Positions 1-7,584 are shown, numbered from the stretch's first letter. The stretch is DNA of 64,000 bases from HKCCE3408 sp039183205 (GCA_039183205.1 JBCDBR010000020.1:1-64000), one strand, 5' to 3'. Program-made: numbers and translations. Notes: generated by a model not told the origin, from the letters alone.

Positions 1-80
1 TCCCGAACCGGATACCCGCGCAATACGATCTGATGCACCGCATCGCGCTTGAACTCGTCGCTGTAATTGCTTGTCCCCAT
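1..80 (-). CDS. IS3-family transposase OrfA, N-terminal fragment
   Basis: Read on the minus strand from an ATG at 80, the translation starts MGTSNYSDEFKRDAV and continues HQIVLRGYPVR. This is the familiar N-terminus of IS3-family OrfA, the helix-turn-helix protein that binds the ends of the element. In this family OrfA is made alone or fused to the DDE catalytic OrfB by programmed frameshifting. A strong Shine-Dalgarno (GGAGG, complement of 86-90) lies 5 bases before the ATG. Only about 26 codons are visible, so it is unknown whether the element is intact. Confidence 0.8.
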   Translation of the reverse strand, partial: MGTSNYSDEFKRDAVHQIVLRGYPVR

Positions 81-139
81 CTCGGCCTCCTAGCCTCAAA
101 GTTAGGGGGCAAAGCGTCTACAAATCTAGGGGCACCTCA
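1..139 (-). mobile_element. IS3-family insertion sequence, left end (partial)
   Basis: The window opens inside an insertion sequence read on the minus strand. It contains the first 26 codons of an IS3-type OrfA and about 59 bp of leader. The likely terminus is near 137-139, where the minus strand begins 5'-TGAGGTGCCCC, in keeping with the TG...CA ends of IS3-family elements. The rest lies beyond the window, so the second end, the target duplication and orfB cannot be checked. The exact terminus is inferred. Confidence 0.7.
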
Positions 140-515
140 ATCCGTGGGGCCACTTGGTAGCTTATCTAGTATCCCCGAGGTCCAGGATATCCTGCGCGGA
201 CTTCAGGGCAGCCTCTCTGGCCCGTCAGTGCTCACGGCTCTGCCGCAGGTTCCCGAGTATGAGCCGATTGACCGCGCCAAGGCGGTCTGGGTCTATGCGG
301 ATCGGGTTCCTTTCGCGTGGGCTGTGGCCGTGGCCGTGGACAGCCTCAATTTCATGCTGCTCCTACTGATGGTCTATTCGGTCCATCTGAGGAGCCGTGA
401 AGACCTGCATGCTGAAGCGTCTTCAAGCGAAGCGCATGCAGACGCGAGCGAGCGGACCCACACCGGACCGTGGCAGGAGCCGCGTACGATCTCAGAGCGC
501 AGGCGGAAGCGCTGA
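140..515 (+). pseudogene. 3' remnant of a membrane-protein gene cut by the IS element
   Basis: Directly after the IS end an open frame of about 125 codons runs to a TGA at 513-515. Through the junction it is in frame with antisense IS sequence, so a longer fusion frame can be read from 33. The remnant has one hydrophobic segment (roughly 309-378, VPFAWAV...LMVYSVH) and then a charged tail rich in Ser, His, Glu and Arg. That looks like the C-terminal membrane anchor and cytoplasmic tail of a larger protein. No family was recognised. Its own 5' end must lie on the far side of the IS, outside the window. An intrinsic terminator follows at 537. Confidence 0.45.
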
Positions 516-536
516 CGCCTCTGAGCAGACGCTAGG

Positions 537-572
537 ACGAAGGGGAGCCAAGGCTCCCCTTCGTTCGTTTCG
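537..572 (+). terminator. Intrinsic terminator after the truncated gene
   Basis: A perfect 12-bp inverted repeat (538-549 and 552-563, CGAAGGGGAGCC and its complement) is followed by a moderately T-rich stretch (TTCGTTTCGG). It lies 22 bp past the stop of the IS-truncated gene and would end its transcription. Confidence 0.7.
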
Positions 573-649
573 GGCCCACTCGATGCCCGCAATAACCCCC
601 TGTACCGCCCGTATGAGCTCCAGACGACTGGTAGAACAGGGCTATGAGC

Positions 650-713
650 AAAACCGTTCAAAATTCTCGCAATGCGCCGCAGCACAAGATTTTCTGCGGG
701 TTTGAAGGGTTTT
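650..713. repeat. Nested inverted repeat upstream of the recombinase operon
   Basis: The outer arms are 650-662 (AAAACCGTTCAAA) and 701-713 (TTTGAAGGGTTTT), complementary at 12 of 13 positions. An inner pair, CCGCAG (677-682) and CTGCGG (694-699), lies inside. The structure abuts the extended -10 at 715-723. It could be an operator, or an attachment or accessory site for the nearby serine recombinase. Nothing in the sequence decides between these. Confidence 0.45.
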
Positions 714-714
714 G

Positions 715-723
715 TGTTATACT
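715..723 (+). promoter_or_regulatory. Extended -10 promoter element (TGTTATACT)
   Basis: TG-N-TATACT at 715-723 is a good extended -10 element. There is no convincing -35 box at normal spacing: TTGAAG at 702-707 is only 10 bp away. Transcription would start near 730, just before the hairpin at 734, and could serve the 93-residue protein and recombinase genes. Confidence 0.45.
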
Positions 724-733
724 GAAAGCAGAG

Positions 734-777
734 AAAGCGGATGTGTGAGCGCCTTGAGCGCCGCATCCGCTTTTTTT
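734..777 (+). terminator. Strong hairpin with U-tract in the leader of the 93-aa gene
   Basis: AAAGCGGATG (734-743) pairs perfectly with CATCCGCTTT (764-773), and the T-run extends to 777. A repeated GAGCGCC lies in the loop. This is a textbook intrinsic terminator. It sits only about 10 bp after the extended -10 element and 33 bp before the start codon at 810, so it may act as an attenuator or end a very short RNA. It could instead simply insulate the operon from upstream transcription. Confidence 0.75.
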
Positions 778-809
778 GTTTTGGCCGTTTGTCAAAACAG
801 GAGGCAAAT

Positions 810-1091
810 ATGAATAGGAATGGCAATTCAAATGAATTCAGCCGACAGACAAAACATATCGAGATCGATGTCGTCAAGTACCAAGCCATGCTTGACGACA
901 GTGACGTCGCCGAAAGCGTGAAAGAGCAATTCATCCGTGACCTTTGGAGCGTGATCTGTGGCTGGGTTGAGCTGGGCTTCAACGTTAGCCCTGTACAGCA
1001 GGCACTTAATGCTTCTCCCGGAGTCAGGGATGCGCTAGACTGCAAGGAATTCAAGGAAAAACAACAGAGTAAGCAGGAAGCGGATACTTAA
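810..1091 (+). CDS. Hypothetical protein next to the serine recombinase
   Basis: This 93-residue soluble protein begins MNRNGNSNEFSRQTKHIEID. The ATG at 810 is chosen because AGGAGG (799-804) lies 5 bp upstream; an ATG further up at 741 falls inside the terminator hairpin and lacks a ribosome site. The sequence is predicted mostly helical, with an acidic middle (MLDDSDVAESVKEQF) and a Lys/Glu-rich tail. No family was recognised. It sits 25 bp before the recombinase gene, so the two are probably co-transcribed. A directionality factor or small regulator for the recombinase is possible from position alone, but that is inference. Confidence 0.7.
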   Translation: MNRNGNSNEFSRQTKHIEIDVVKYQAMLDDSDVAESVKEQFIRDLWSVICGWVELGFNVSPVQQALNASPGVRDALDCKEFKEKQQSKQEADT

Positions 1092-1116
1092 GAGCCGCGT
1101 CCGGGAGAATGAGTCC

Positions 1117-2775
1117 ATGGCTAAGCCAGCACCCAAAAACCATATCGAAACCAGACAGAAAGCCGTGATTTACTGCCGCGTCTCGTCTGTTCGTCAAAAG
1201 GTCGATGGGTCTGGCCTTGCCAGCCAGGAACATCGCTGCCGTGAGTATGCAGAAAGCAAGGGGTATGACGTAGCTGCTGTCTTCCCAGATGACGTCACCG
1301 GCGGCGGTGATTTTATGAAGCGCCCCGGCATGGTTGCGCTTCTGAGCTTTATCGATGCGCAACCGAGTGATAATTTCATAATCATATTCGATGATCTCAA
1401 ACGCTTTGCGCGCGATACGGTCTTTCACATTAAGCTGCGGCAGGAATTCCAATCGCGAGGAGCCAAAGTGGAATGCCTGAACTTTCGCTTTGAGGACACG
1501 CCCGAAGGACGGTTTAGCGAAACCATCGTGGCCGCTCAGGGTGAGTTGGAACGGGAACAAAACAAGCGGCAAACGGTGCAGAAGATGCGGGCCCGCTTGG
1601 AGAAGGGCTACTGGGTGTTCTGCGCGCCAATGGGCCTGCGCTATGAGAAGGTGGCAGGGCATGGCAAGCTTCTCGTCCGCAAGGAACCTATCGCCTCAAT
1701 TATCCAGGAAGCGATGAAAGGATTTGCGTCGGGCAGGTTTGAAACCCAGGTGGAAGTGAAACGGTTCCTTGAAGCACAGCCTACATTTCCCAAGGATTAC
1801 GCCAATGGCGAGATCAGGGCACAGAAGGTCACCGATATCCTGACCAATCCTCTTTATGGAGGGTGCTTGGAGCGACCCAATTGGGATGTCTCTCTGAGAA
1901 GAGCGCAGCATGAGGGGCTCGTGTCGTTCGAGACGTTCGAGCGCATACAAGAGCGCCGCGCTGGGAAAGCGAAGGCACCAGCGCGCAAAGACCTGAACGC
2001 CGATTTCCCGCTACGGGGTTTTGTTCGTTGTGGCGATTGCGGCAACCCGATGACAGCGTGCTGGAGCAAGGGCAGCACAAAACGCTATCCCTATTATCTC
2101 TGCGACACGCGCGGTTGTCCTAGCAGCCGGAAGTCAGTCCGTCGCGATGCCATAGAAGGTGACTTTGAGAGCATCCTAAAGTCGCTCCAACCAACAAGGG
2201 GGCTGATGGCGGTCGCGCGCGCCATGATCCACGACGCGTGGCACCTGCGTCACAAGGCGGTCGAGGACCAAAACGAGGCCGCCAGGATTGAGATCAAAGC
2301 GGCTGAGAAGAAGATCGCGCGGGTCGTTGACCGCTTGATCTCGTCAGACAGTGCCTCTGTCATCGCGGTGTGTGAGCGAGAGATCGAAAAGCTGGAACGG
2401 AAGAAGATCGTTCTTGAGGAACAGGCCGCTTCTGCAAGGCTTCAAAAGCAGGCCCCAACAGAGTTTATCGAACTCGCGCTCGAATTCCTCGCAAACCCTT
2501 GGAATATATGGAAGAATGGTGGCTTGGCAGTGCGCCGTACAGTGCTTCGATTGGTGTTTTCGGAGCCGTTGGAATGGGTGCGAAAAGAGGGTTATCGAAC
2601 GGCAAAAACTACCTTTCCATTCAATGCTTTAGCGGAAATCTCCGGCCAAAATGGTGATATGGTGCGGTCGAGAAGACTCGAACTTCCACGGGTGTTACCC
2701 CACAGCGACCTCAACGCTGCGCGTCTACCAATTCCGCCACGACCGCACTGTCTGGGCTTGGTAGGCGGTCTCTAG
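1117..2775 (+). CDS. Large serine recombinase (site-specific integrase)
   Basis: This 552-residue recombinase of the resolvase/invertase superfamily probably integrates and excises a mobile element. The N-terminal catalytic domain (about residues 15-155) carries the nucleophile in YCRVSS (Ser23) and Arg-rich motifs (FDDLKRFAR, GELEREQNKR). It is followed by a Recombinase domain (about 170-285), a zinc ribbon (CGDCGNPM...YLCDTRGC, about 304-340) and a long coiled coil (about 375-450), the usual order in large serine integrases. The ATG at 1117 has GGGAGA upstream. The last about 38 codons are read through the complement of tRNA-Leu(GAG) and its upstream flank, so the true C-terminal residues depend on the integration site. 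The gene may end differently when the element is excised. Confidence 0.93.
   Translation: MAKPAPKNHIETRQKAVIYCRVSSVRQKVDGSGLASQEHRCREYAESKGYDVAAVFPDDVTGGGDFMKRPGMVALLSFIDAQPSDNFIIIFDDLKRFARDTVFHIKLRQEFQSRGAKVECLNFRFEDTPEGRFSETIVAAQGELEREQNKRQTVQKMRARLEKGYWVFCAPMGLRYEKVAGHGKLLVRKEPIASIIQEAMKGFASGRFETQVEVKRFLEAQPTFPKDYANGEIRAQKVTDILTNPLYGGCLERPNWDVSLRRAQHEGLVSFETFERIQERRAGKAKAPARKDLNADFPLRGFVRCGDCGNPMTACWSKGSTKRYPYYLCDTRGCPSSRKSVRRDAIEGDFESILKSLQPTRGLMAVARAMIHDAWHLRHKAVEDQNEAARIEIKAAEKKIARVVDRLISSDSASVIAVCEREIEKLERKKIVLEEQAASARLQKQAPTEFIELALEFLANPWNIWKNGGLAVRRTVLRLVFSEPLEWVRKEGYRTAKTTFPFNALAEISGQNGDMVRSRRLELPRVLPHSDLNAARLPIPPRPHCLGLVGGL
2660..2746 (-). tRNA. tRNA-Leu (anticodon GAG)
   Basis: The minus strand folds as a class II tRNA of 87 nt. 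The acceptor stem is GCGGTCG/CGACCGC, the D-arm contains GGAATTGGTAGAC, the anticodon stem CAGCG/CGCTG encloses the loop TTGAGGT (anticodon GAG), and there is a long variable arm typical of Leu. The T-arm is AGTTCGAGTCT and CCA is encoded at 2662-2660. Its 3' half lies inside the C-terminal reading frame of the serine recombinase on the opposite strand, which marks it as the likely attachment site of the integrated element. Confidence 0.95.
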
Positions 2776-2797
2776 CGAATGGTTGCCGCCTTCTCAA
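2769..2797 (-). promoter_or_regulatory. Promoter for tRNA-Leu
   Basis: On the minus strand TTGAGA (complement of 2792-2797) and TAGAGA (complement of 2769-2774) are separated by 17 bp. The -10 box lies about 22 bp before the mature tRNA 5' end at 2746. Spacing and distance fit a housekeeping sigma factor promoter. Confidence 0.65.
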
Positions 2798-3130
2798 GCC
2801 GAAAAAAGAGACCCCTAGACTGCTGCAGCGAGCCCGGCGCGACGAGGGTTCGTGCGGCACGATGACGACAGAGGTACGAGAGCGGCGCGGCCATAGAAGC
2901 CTTCGACGTCCTGCAGCAGCGCGCAAAACGGACCCGCCACCAGGCAGCCTGGTTTGAACCGAAAAAAGCGTTTACCTAAACCGACTGCGCCTTAAAGTGA
3001 TATGTGAAATTCCGGCTCTTCCAATCCTTGCGGACAGACCAAGTTGCGGCCAAGGTCCATCTACGCAACCCAACCGCGGATCATCACCGGTTATTCTTCC
3101 TTCAGGGTCGGGTCAGCGCCCGAATAGACA
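2798..3130. other. Non-coding interval between tRNA-Leu and lipB
   Basis: About 330 bp with no convincing gene on either strand. Short open frames here (for example one from 3004) lack ribosome sites and run into the lipB frame out of phase. The lipB promoter must lie here, but I cannot single out a clear pair of boxes. Confidence 0.5.
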
Positions 3131-3775
3131 ATGGTCGATTGGCTTACATCAACGGGGTATGTCGACTACCCCAACGCGATCGCGGAGATGGAGACGCGCG
3201 CCGCCGCTGTTGCCGAAGGGCGCGCGAATGAGGCAATTTGGCTGCTCGAGCATCCCCCGCTTTACACCGCGGGCACGTCAGCAGACCCCAAGGATCTTCG
3301 CCAGCCCAATCGGTTTCCGGTATATGCCACGCGACGCGGCGGTCAGTACACATATCACGGACCGGGTCAGCGGGTGGTCTATGTCATGCTCGACATCGGC
3401 GCCCGCGGCCGGGACGTACGGGCCTTTGTGAACGCTATGGAACGCTGGGTCATTGCGGCATTGCTAGAATTTGGTGTCAGCGGCCATAGCCGGCCTGGCC
3501 GAGTGGGTGTTTGGATCCCCAGGCCCGAAAAACCGCCGCTCGCCGATGGGACACCGCGTGAGGATAAAATTGCCGCGATTGGCGTGAAAATGCGGCGTTG
3601 GGTGAGCTTCCATGGCCTGTCGATCAACGTCGAACCAGATCTCAGCCATTTCGATGGGATTGTGCCGTGCGGGATTGCTGGACATGGCGTGACGAGTTTG
3701 GTCGACCTTGGCTTGCCGGTGACCATGGCCGATCTCGACAGCGCGCTGAAGACGCAGTTTGCGATGGCGTTTTAG
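3131..3775 (+). CDS. lipB: Octanoyltransferase (lipoate biosynthesis)
   Basis: LipB transfers the octanoyl group from acyl carrier protein to apo lipoyl domains, the first step of de novo lipoate synthesis in the cytoplasm. The 214-residue product has the family signatures: HPPLYTAGTSA near residue 41, YHGPGQ near 76, a conserved lysine in IAAIGVKMRRWVSFHG, and the acyl-accepting cysteine in IVPCGI near 181. The ATG at 3131 gives the standard N-terminus (MVDWLTSTGYVDY). Length matches the family. It is the first core gene to the right of the tRNA-Leu integration site. Confidence 0.95.
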   Translation: MVDWLTSTGYVDYPNAIAEMETRAAAVAEGRANEAIWLLEHPPLYTAGTSADPKDLRQPNRFPVYATRRGGQYTYHGPGQRVVYVMLDIGARGRDVRAFVNAMERWVIAALLEFGVSGHSRPGRVGVWIPRPEKPPLADGTPREDKIAAIGVKMRRWVSFHGLSINVEPDLSHFDGIVPCGIAGHGVTSLVDLGLPVTMADLDSALKTQFAMAF

Positions 3776-3833
3776 GCCGTTCTGCGCAGACGTTCGAGAT
3801 CGGCAGTCTTTCGCCGACTCAACGACAATAAAT

Positions 3834-4064
3834 ATGAATTCAACGCAGAAGTTGCCTATATTGACGATGTGGGGGCACACCGGAGCAGGGTGTACGCACC
3901 GTATGGCACAAGGGCCGCAACGCAACGACTCGTTAGAGATCCTGATGATAATCGGGGCTCTTGCAGGCCTTTGCCTTTTGATTGCAGGCGCCGTGGCCGA
4001 CCTGACAATCCGCACATCGGCCGAAATCGGCGGCGTTGATGACAGCGATATCCATTCCCAGTAG
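3834..4064 (+). CDS. Possible small membrane protein upstream of ctaD
   Basis: A 76-residue open frame starts at an ATG at 3834 (MNSTQKLPILTMWGH). It has one clear transmembrane segment near residues 35-56 (LEILMIIGALAGLCLLIAG) and a polar, acidic C-terminus. It lies between lipB and the cytochrome oxidase gene, in the same direction. No family was recognised and the Shine-Dalgarno is poor. It could be a small oxidase-associated protein or a chance frame; the membrane segment is the main argument for a real gene. Confidence 0.35.
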   Translation: MNSTQKLPILTMWGHTGAGCTHRMAQGPQRNDSLEILMIIGALAGLCLLIAGAVADLTIRTSAEIGGVDDSDIHSQ

Positions 4065-4153
4065 CGGTCTTATCTGAGGCAATTTTACCCAGGGCTGCGA
4101 CATGGTCGGCCATTGCAGCAGGCCGGGGCTGTCTTTAAAAGCGATTGAAAGGT

Positions 4154-4183
4154 TTGTGCGCCAGACCGCACTGATCGTTATAC
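4154..4183 (+). promoter_or_regulatory. Candidate promoter of ctaD
   Basis: TTGTGC (4154-4159) and TTATAC (4178-4183) are 18 bp apart and lie just before the ctaD start at 4206. The resulting leader would be short (about 17 nt). The match is moderate. Confidence 0.35.
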
Positions 4184-4205
4184 GGACACAAATCGGGAGA
4201 CTTGC

Positions 4206-6092
4206 ATGGCCGACGCAGCCATCTCGGGTCACGCACATGAAAGACCGGGCTTTTTTGCCCGTTGGTTTATGTCGACCAACCATAAAGACATCGGAATTTT
4301 GTACCTGTTCACGGCAGGGATCGTAGGCCTCGTTTCGGTTGCTTTCACCGTCTACATGCGGCTGGAGCTGATGGAGCCGGGCGCGCAATACATGGTCAAT
4401 CCATTTATCGGCTCCCTTGACTTCATCGAAGCTCAGTTTGCGCAATTGTTTAGTGGATTGTCCGCGATTGGCGGTGGGTCCGTGCATGCGCAGGCCGAGC
4501 TTGAGGCGTTGCGTGACACGCTTTTGGCACTGCCGGCCGATGACGGAGGTCAAGTGACGATCGACGGTGGCCTGCGGCGCGAGATGGTCGGTATTTTCGA
4601 TACCGCTTTGGCCTCGGCGCCAAATCCAGGCATTTTCTCCCTTCTGGCGGAGACGAAAAACACCCTCGATGGCACCCCGGACGGGCAAACCTGGAACGTC
4701 ATGATCACCGGCCACGGTGTCTTGATGATGTTCTTTGTCGTCATTCCGGCACTCTTCGGCGGGTTTGGTAACTACTTCATGCCGCTGATGATCGGCGCGC
4801 CCGATATGGCGTTTCCGCGACTGAACAACCTGAGCTACTGGCTCTATGTCGCGGGCACGACGCTGGCGTTTTGTTCGGTATTTGTCGGCGAAGGCGCCGG
4901 ACCCGGCTGGACGTTTTACCCGCCGATCTCAACCCAAGGTGACATGTCGGTCGACTTTGCGATCTTCGCGATTCATGTGTCCGGAGCGTCGTCGATCCTA
5001 GGGGCGATCAACTTTATTACCACTTTCCTCAACATGCGGGCCCCAGGGATGACGCTGCACAAGGTGCCGCTTTTTGCCTGGTCGATCTTTGTCACCGCAT
5101 GGCTGCTTCTCCTGTCGCTGCCCGTTTTGGCCGGCGCGATCACGATGCTGCTGACAGACCGGAACTTTGGGACATCGTTTTTCGCTCCGGATGGCGGCGG
5201 CGACCCAATCCTGTTCCAGCACATCTTCTGGTTCTTTGGACATCCCGAAGTTTACATCGTGATCTTGCCAGCCTTTGGTGTCATCAGCCATGTGGTCGGT
5301 GCGTTCTCCAAAAAACCGATCTTCGGCTATCTGCCCATGGTCTATGCGCTGGTGGCAATTGGCGGTTTGGGCTTTGTGGTTTGGGCACACCATATGTACA
5401 CGGTGGGCATGACACTGACGCAGCAGGCCTACTTCATGGTCGCGACCATGGTCATCGCTGTGCCGACAGGTGTGAAGATCTTCTCGTGGATTGCCACGAT
5501 GTGGCAGGGCTCGATTGAGTTCAAAACGCCCATGCTCTTTGCAATCGGCTTTATCTTTCTCTTCACCTTTGGCGGGGTGACAGGGATTGTGCTGAGCCAG
5601 GCCGGCGTTGATCGGGCGTATCACGATACCTATTACGTCGTGGCCCATTTCCACTATGTGATGTCACTCGGGGCCGTCTTTGGGATTTTTGCGGCGGTGT
5701 ATTACTGGATCGGGAAGATGAGCGGACGGCAATATCCCGAATGGGCCGGCAAGCTCCATTTCTGGGCCTTCTTCATTGGTGCGAACATCACCTTCTTCCC
5801 GCAGCATTTCCTGGGCCGCCAAGGTATGCCGCGCCGCTATATCGACTATCCTGAGGCGTTTGCGCTGTGGAATTACGTCTCGTCGATCGGTGCGTTCATC
5901 TCCTTTGCCTCCTTTATCTTCTTCATCGGCATCGTGTTTTACACAATCGCCTATGGGCGGCGCATCGGCGAGCCGGCCTATTGGGGACCCCATGCCGATA
6001 CGTTAGAATGGACGCTGCCGAACCCACCGCCGGAGCATACATTCGAAGAACTGCCCACGCGCGAGATGTGGGACAAACAGCCAGGCCACTAA
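4206..6092 (+). CDS. ctaD: Cytochrome c oxidase subunit I (aa3-type) with enlarged loop
   Basis: This is the catalytic subunit of the terminal oxidase in the inner membrane. It carries heme a, heme a3 and CuB, reduces O2 and pumps protons. The 628 residues have a standard 12-helix core. The heme a ligands lie in MITGHG (His170) and VVAHFHYVMS, and the CuB/Tyr centre in WFFGHPEVY and WAHHMYT. The D-channel signature GAPDMAFPRLNN and the K-channel lysine in PTGVKIFSW are present. The family is usually about 530-560 residues; the excess is a loop of about 100 residues (63-162) between helices 1 and 2, where Rhodobacter has about 25. Subunits II and III are not adjacent. The C-terminus (TLEWTLPNPPPEHTFEELP) is typical of the group. 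Confidence 0.96.
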   Translation: MADAAISGHAHERPGFFARWFMSTNHKDIGILYLFTAGIVGLVSVAFTVYMRLELMEPGAQYMVNPFIGSLDFIEAQFAQLFSGLSAIGGGSVHAQAELEALRDTLLALPADDGGQVTIDGGLRREMVGIFDTALASAPNPGIFSLLAETKNTLDGTPDGQTWNVMITGHGVLMMFFVVIPALFGGFGNYFMPLMIGAPDMAFPRLNNLSYWLYVAGTTLAFCSVFVGEGAGPGWTFYPPISTQGDMSVDFAIFAIHVSGASSILGAINFITTFLNMRAPGMTLHKVPLFAWSIFVTAWLLLLSLPVLAGAITMLLTDRNFGTSFFAPDGGGDPILFQHIFWFFGHPEVYIVILPAFGVISHVVGAFSKKPIFGYLPMVYALVAIGGLGFVVWAHHMYTVGMTLTQQAYFMVATMVIAVPTGVKIFSWIATMWQGSIEFKTPMLFAIGFIFLFTFGGVTGIVLSQAGVDRAYHDTYYVVAHFHYVMSLGAVFGIFAAVYYWIGKMSGRQYPEWAGKLHFWAFFIGANITFFPQHFLGRQGMPRRYIDYPEAFALWNYVSSIGAFISFASFIFFIGIVFYTIAYGRRIGEPAYWGPHADTLEWTLPNPPPEHTFEELPTREMWDKQPGH

Positions 6093-6554
6093 GTGCGCTG
6101 GTATGATTGGCTAATTGTTGTCGCGATAGGCGCCCTTTGTTGGGGCGCCTATCAACACATCGCGATCCTGCCGGCCGATATCGATCCGGCATATCTCGAC
6201 CGCGCCTATGCCGACAGCTTCTACGTCACCTTTGATGTTTTGTACTTTCTGGCCTACCTCGTTGGCCTGTTCGCCATCTTTGCAATCTATCTGATCGTCT
6301 TTCGCGGCGGCGCCAGTCAGATGAAATCCGGCGCGTTTGTGTTGTTGGTTGTGATCCTGGTCAGCGGGATGATGCAGATCGGTGCGGCTTGGCTCATGTT
6401 CACCGGTTGGGCCGACCAAAGCGACCTATCAAACCGCGTTCTGGTGTATCAAATGATGGTGCGGATCACGCAAATCACCCAAGGCTTGGCCGTCGGTGTA
6501 TTTGCGATTTTATGTGTGGCTGCGCTCCTTCGGCGCCGTCAGGCAATTGGTTGA
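6093..6554 (+). CDS. Hypothetical integral membrane protein downstream of ctaD
   Basis: The GTG start follows the ctaD stop codon directly, so translation is probably coupled. The 153-residue product has about four hydrophobic helices (near residues 5-22, 45-69, 80-103 and 125-147) and a short Arg-rich end (LLRRRQAIG). No conserved catalytic motif is visible and no family was recognised. The tight junction with ctaD and with the DUF2244 gene suggests a part in oxidase assembly or stability, which is inference from context only. Confidence 0.65.
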   Translation: MRWYDWLIVVAIGALCWGAYQHIAILPADIDPAYLDRAYADSFYVTFDVLYFLAYLVGLFAIFAIYLIVFRGGASQMKSGAFVLLVVILVSGMMQIGAAWLMFTGWADQSDLSNRVLVYQMMVRITQITQGLAVGVFAILCVAALLRRRQAIG

Positions 6555-6559
6555 TCGCC

Positions 6560-7054
6560 ATGCCAATAAACACCGCAGCTATTGAGGATCTTCCACCGCA
6601 GGCGCGGTTGCGCCTACGGTTGACACCTTACAAATCGCTCACGCCGGAAGGCTTTGTCTGGTTCATCGGGATCACGGCAACGCTGATATTCATGCCCCTG
6701 CTCTCTGTTTTGGGCACATCGGTTTTTTGGGCGCTTTTGCCGTTTGTCTGCGCCGGTCTTTGGGCGATCTGGCGCGCGCTTCAGCGGTCTTGGCGCGATA
6801 TGGACCTTTACGAGGAACTCACCCTTTGGGATGATCGTGTGCAGATCACACGACATGATCCGCGTCGCCCGCCGCAAGGTTGGGAAGCCAACCCTTATTG
6901 GGTCACCGTTCATCTGCATGAACGCGGCGGCCCTGTACCGCAATATTTAACACTTCGCGGCGCGGGGCGAGAGGTTGAGCTTGGCGCCTTTTTGACGCCA
7001 AGCGAACGGTTGAGCCTGAAACGAACCTTAGAAGCCGAACTGAGGTCGACTTAG
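6560..7054 (+). CDS. DUF2244-family membrane protein
   Basis: This 164-residue protein has two adjacent transmembrane helices (about residues 29-70, FVWFIGITATLIF and VFWALLPFVCAGLWAIWRAL). A soluble C-terminal part follows with DDRVQITRHDPR and YWVTVHLHERGG, matching the DUF2244 family of alphaproteobacteria. That family is often found next to cytochrome oxidase genes; its function is unknown. The ATG at 6560 is 5 bp past the previous stop, making a three-gene unit with ctaD. Confidence 0.8.
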   Translation: MPINTAAIEDLPPQARLRLRLTPYKSLTPEGFVWFIGITATLIFMPLLSVLGTSVFWALLPFVCAGLWAIWRALQRSWRDMDLYEELTLWDDRVQITRHDPRRPPQGWEANPYWVTVHLHERGGPVPQYLTLRGAGREVELGAFLTPSERLSLKRTLEAELRST

Positions 7055-7122
7055 TAAGGTCACGCGTTCGCCCACAACGCTTTCGTAAGATCCCCGTCCA
7101 AGAAAGGGCCTGTCTGCGCTGA

Positions 7123-7584
7123 CTACGTTGCGAGACGCGCCTTAACCAGCGGTCCGACGGCGCCAAAATCCATCTGCCCAGTATATTTGGCCTTTAAGAC
7201 GCCCATAACGCGCCCCATGTCACGAATGGAGCCAGCATCAGTGTCCCGCATAGCCGCCGAGATCGCAGCTTCGATTTCGGTATCGTCCAATTGGCGCGGC
7301 AGAAAGTCCTCGATGACCGCAACCTCGGCGCGTTCCTTTTCCGCAAGTTCTAGTCGGCCGCCCTCTTCGTAAGCGCGCGCGCTTTCCTGACGCTGCTTGA
7401 CCATCTTTCCCAAAATGGCAAGGACGCCGGCCTCGTCCACGCCGTCGGCATTGCCATTGCCGCGCGCGTTGATGTCCTGGTCCTTAATCGCGGCGCTGAT
7501 CAGCCGCAGCGTCGAAAGCCGGGTCGCATCTTTTTGGCGCATCGCCACTTTCAGGGCGGCGGAAATACGTTCACGCAGTGTCAT
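7123..7584 (-). CDS. yqeY: GatB/YqeY-domain protein
   Basis: This 153-residue protein matches the YqeY family, a tRNA-binding module related to the C-terminal domain of GatB (amidotransferase). The signature parts are MTLRERISAALKVAMR at the start, LSTLRLISAAIKDQD, and the C-terminal IRDMGRVMGVLKAKYTGQ. Length is standard (about 150). It is transcribed away from carA with 134 bp between the starts, an arrangement common in Rhodobacterales. Its biological role is not established. Confidence 0.92.
   Translation of the reverse strand: MTLRERISAALKVAMRQKDATRLSTLRLISAAIKDQDINARGNGNADGVDEAGVLAILGKMVKQRQESARAYEEGGRLELAEKERAEVAVIEDFLPRQLDDTEIEAAISAAMRDTDAGSIRDMGRVMGVLKAKYTGQMDFGAVGPLVKARLAT

Noticed and set aside
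702..723. Classical -35/-10 promoter (TTGAAG...TATACT)
   Set aside because: The spacer is only 10 bp; the extended -10 reading explains the site better.
374..1054. 226-codon open frame on the minus strand
   Set aside because: It lies over the terminators, the leader and the 93-residue gene on the plus strand, has no ribosome site and low-complexity composition; it is a shadow frame.
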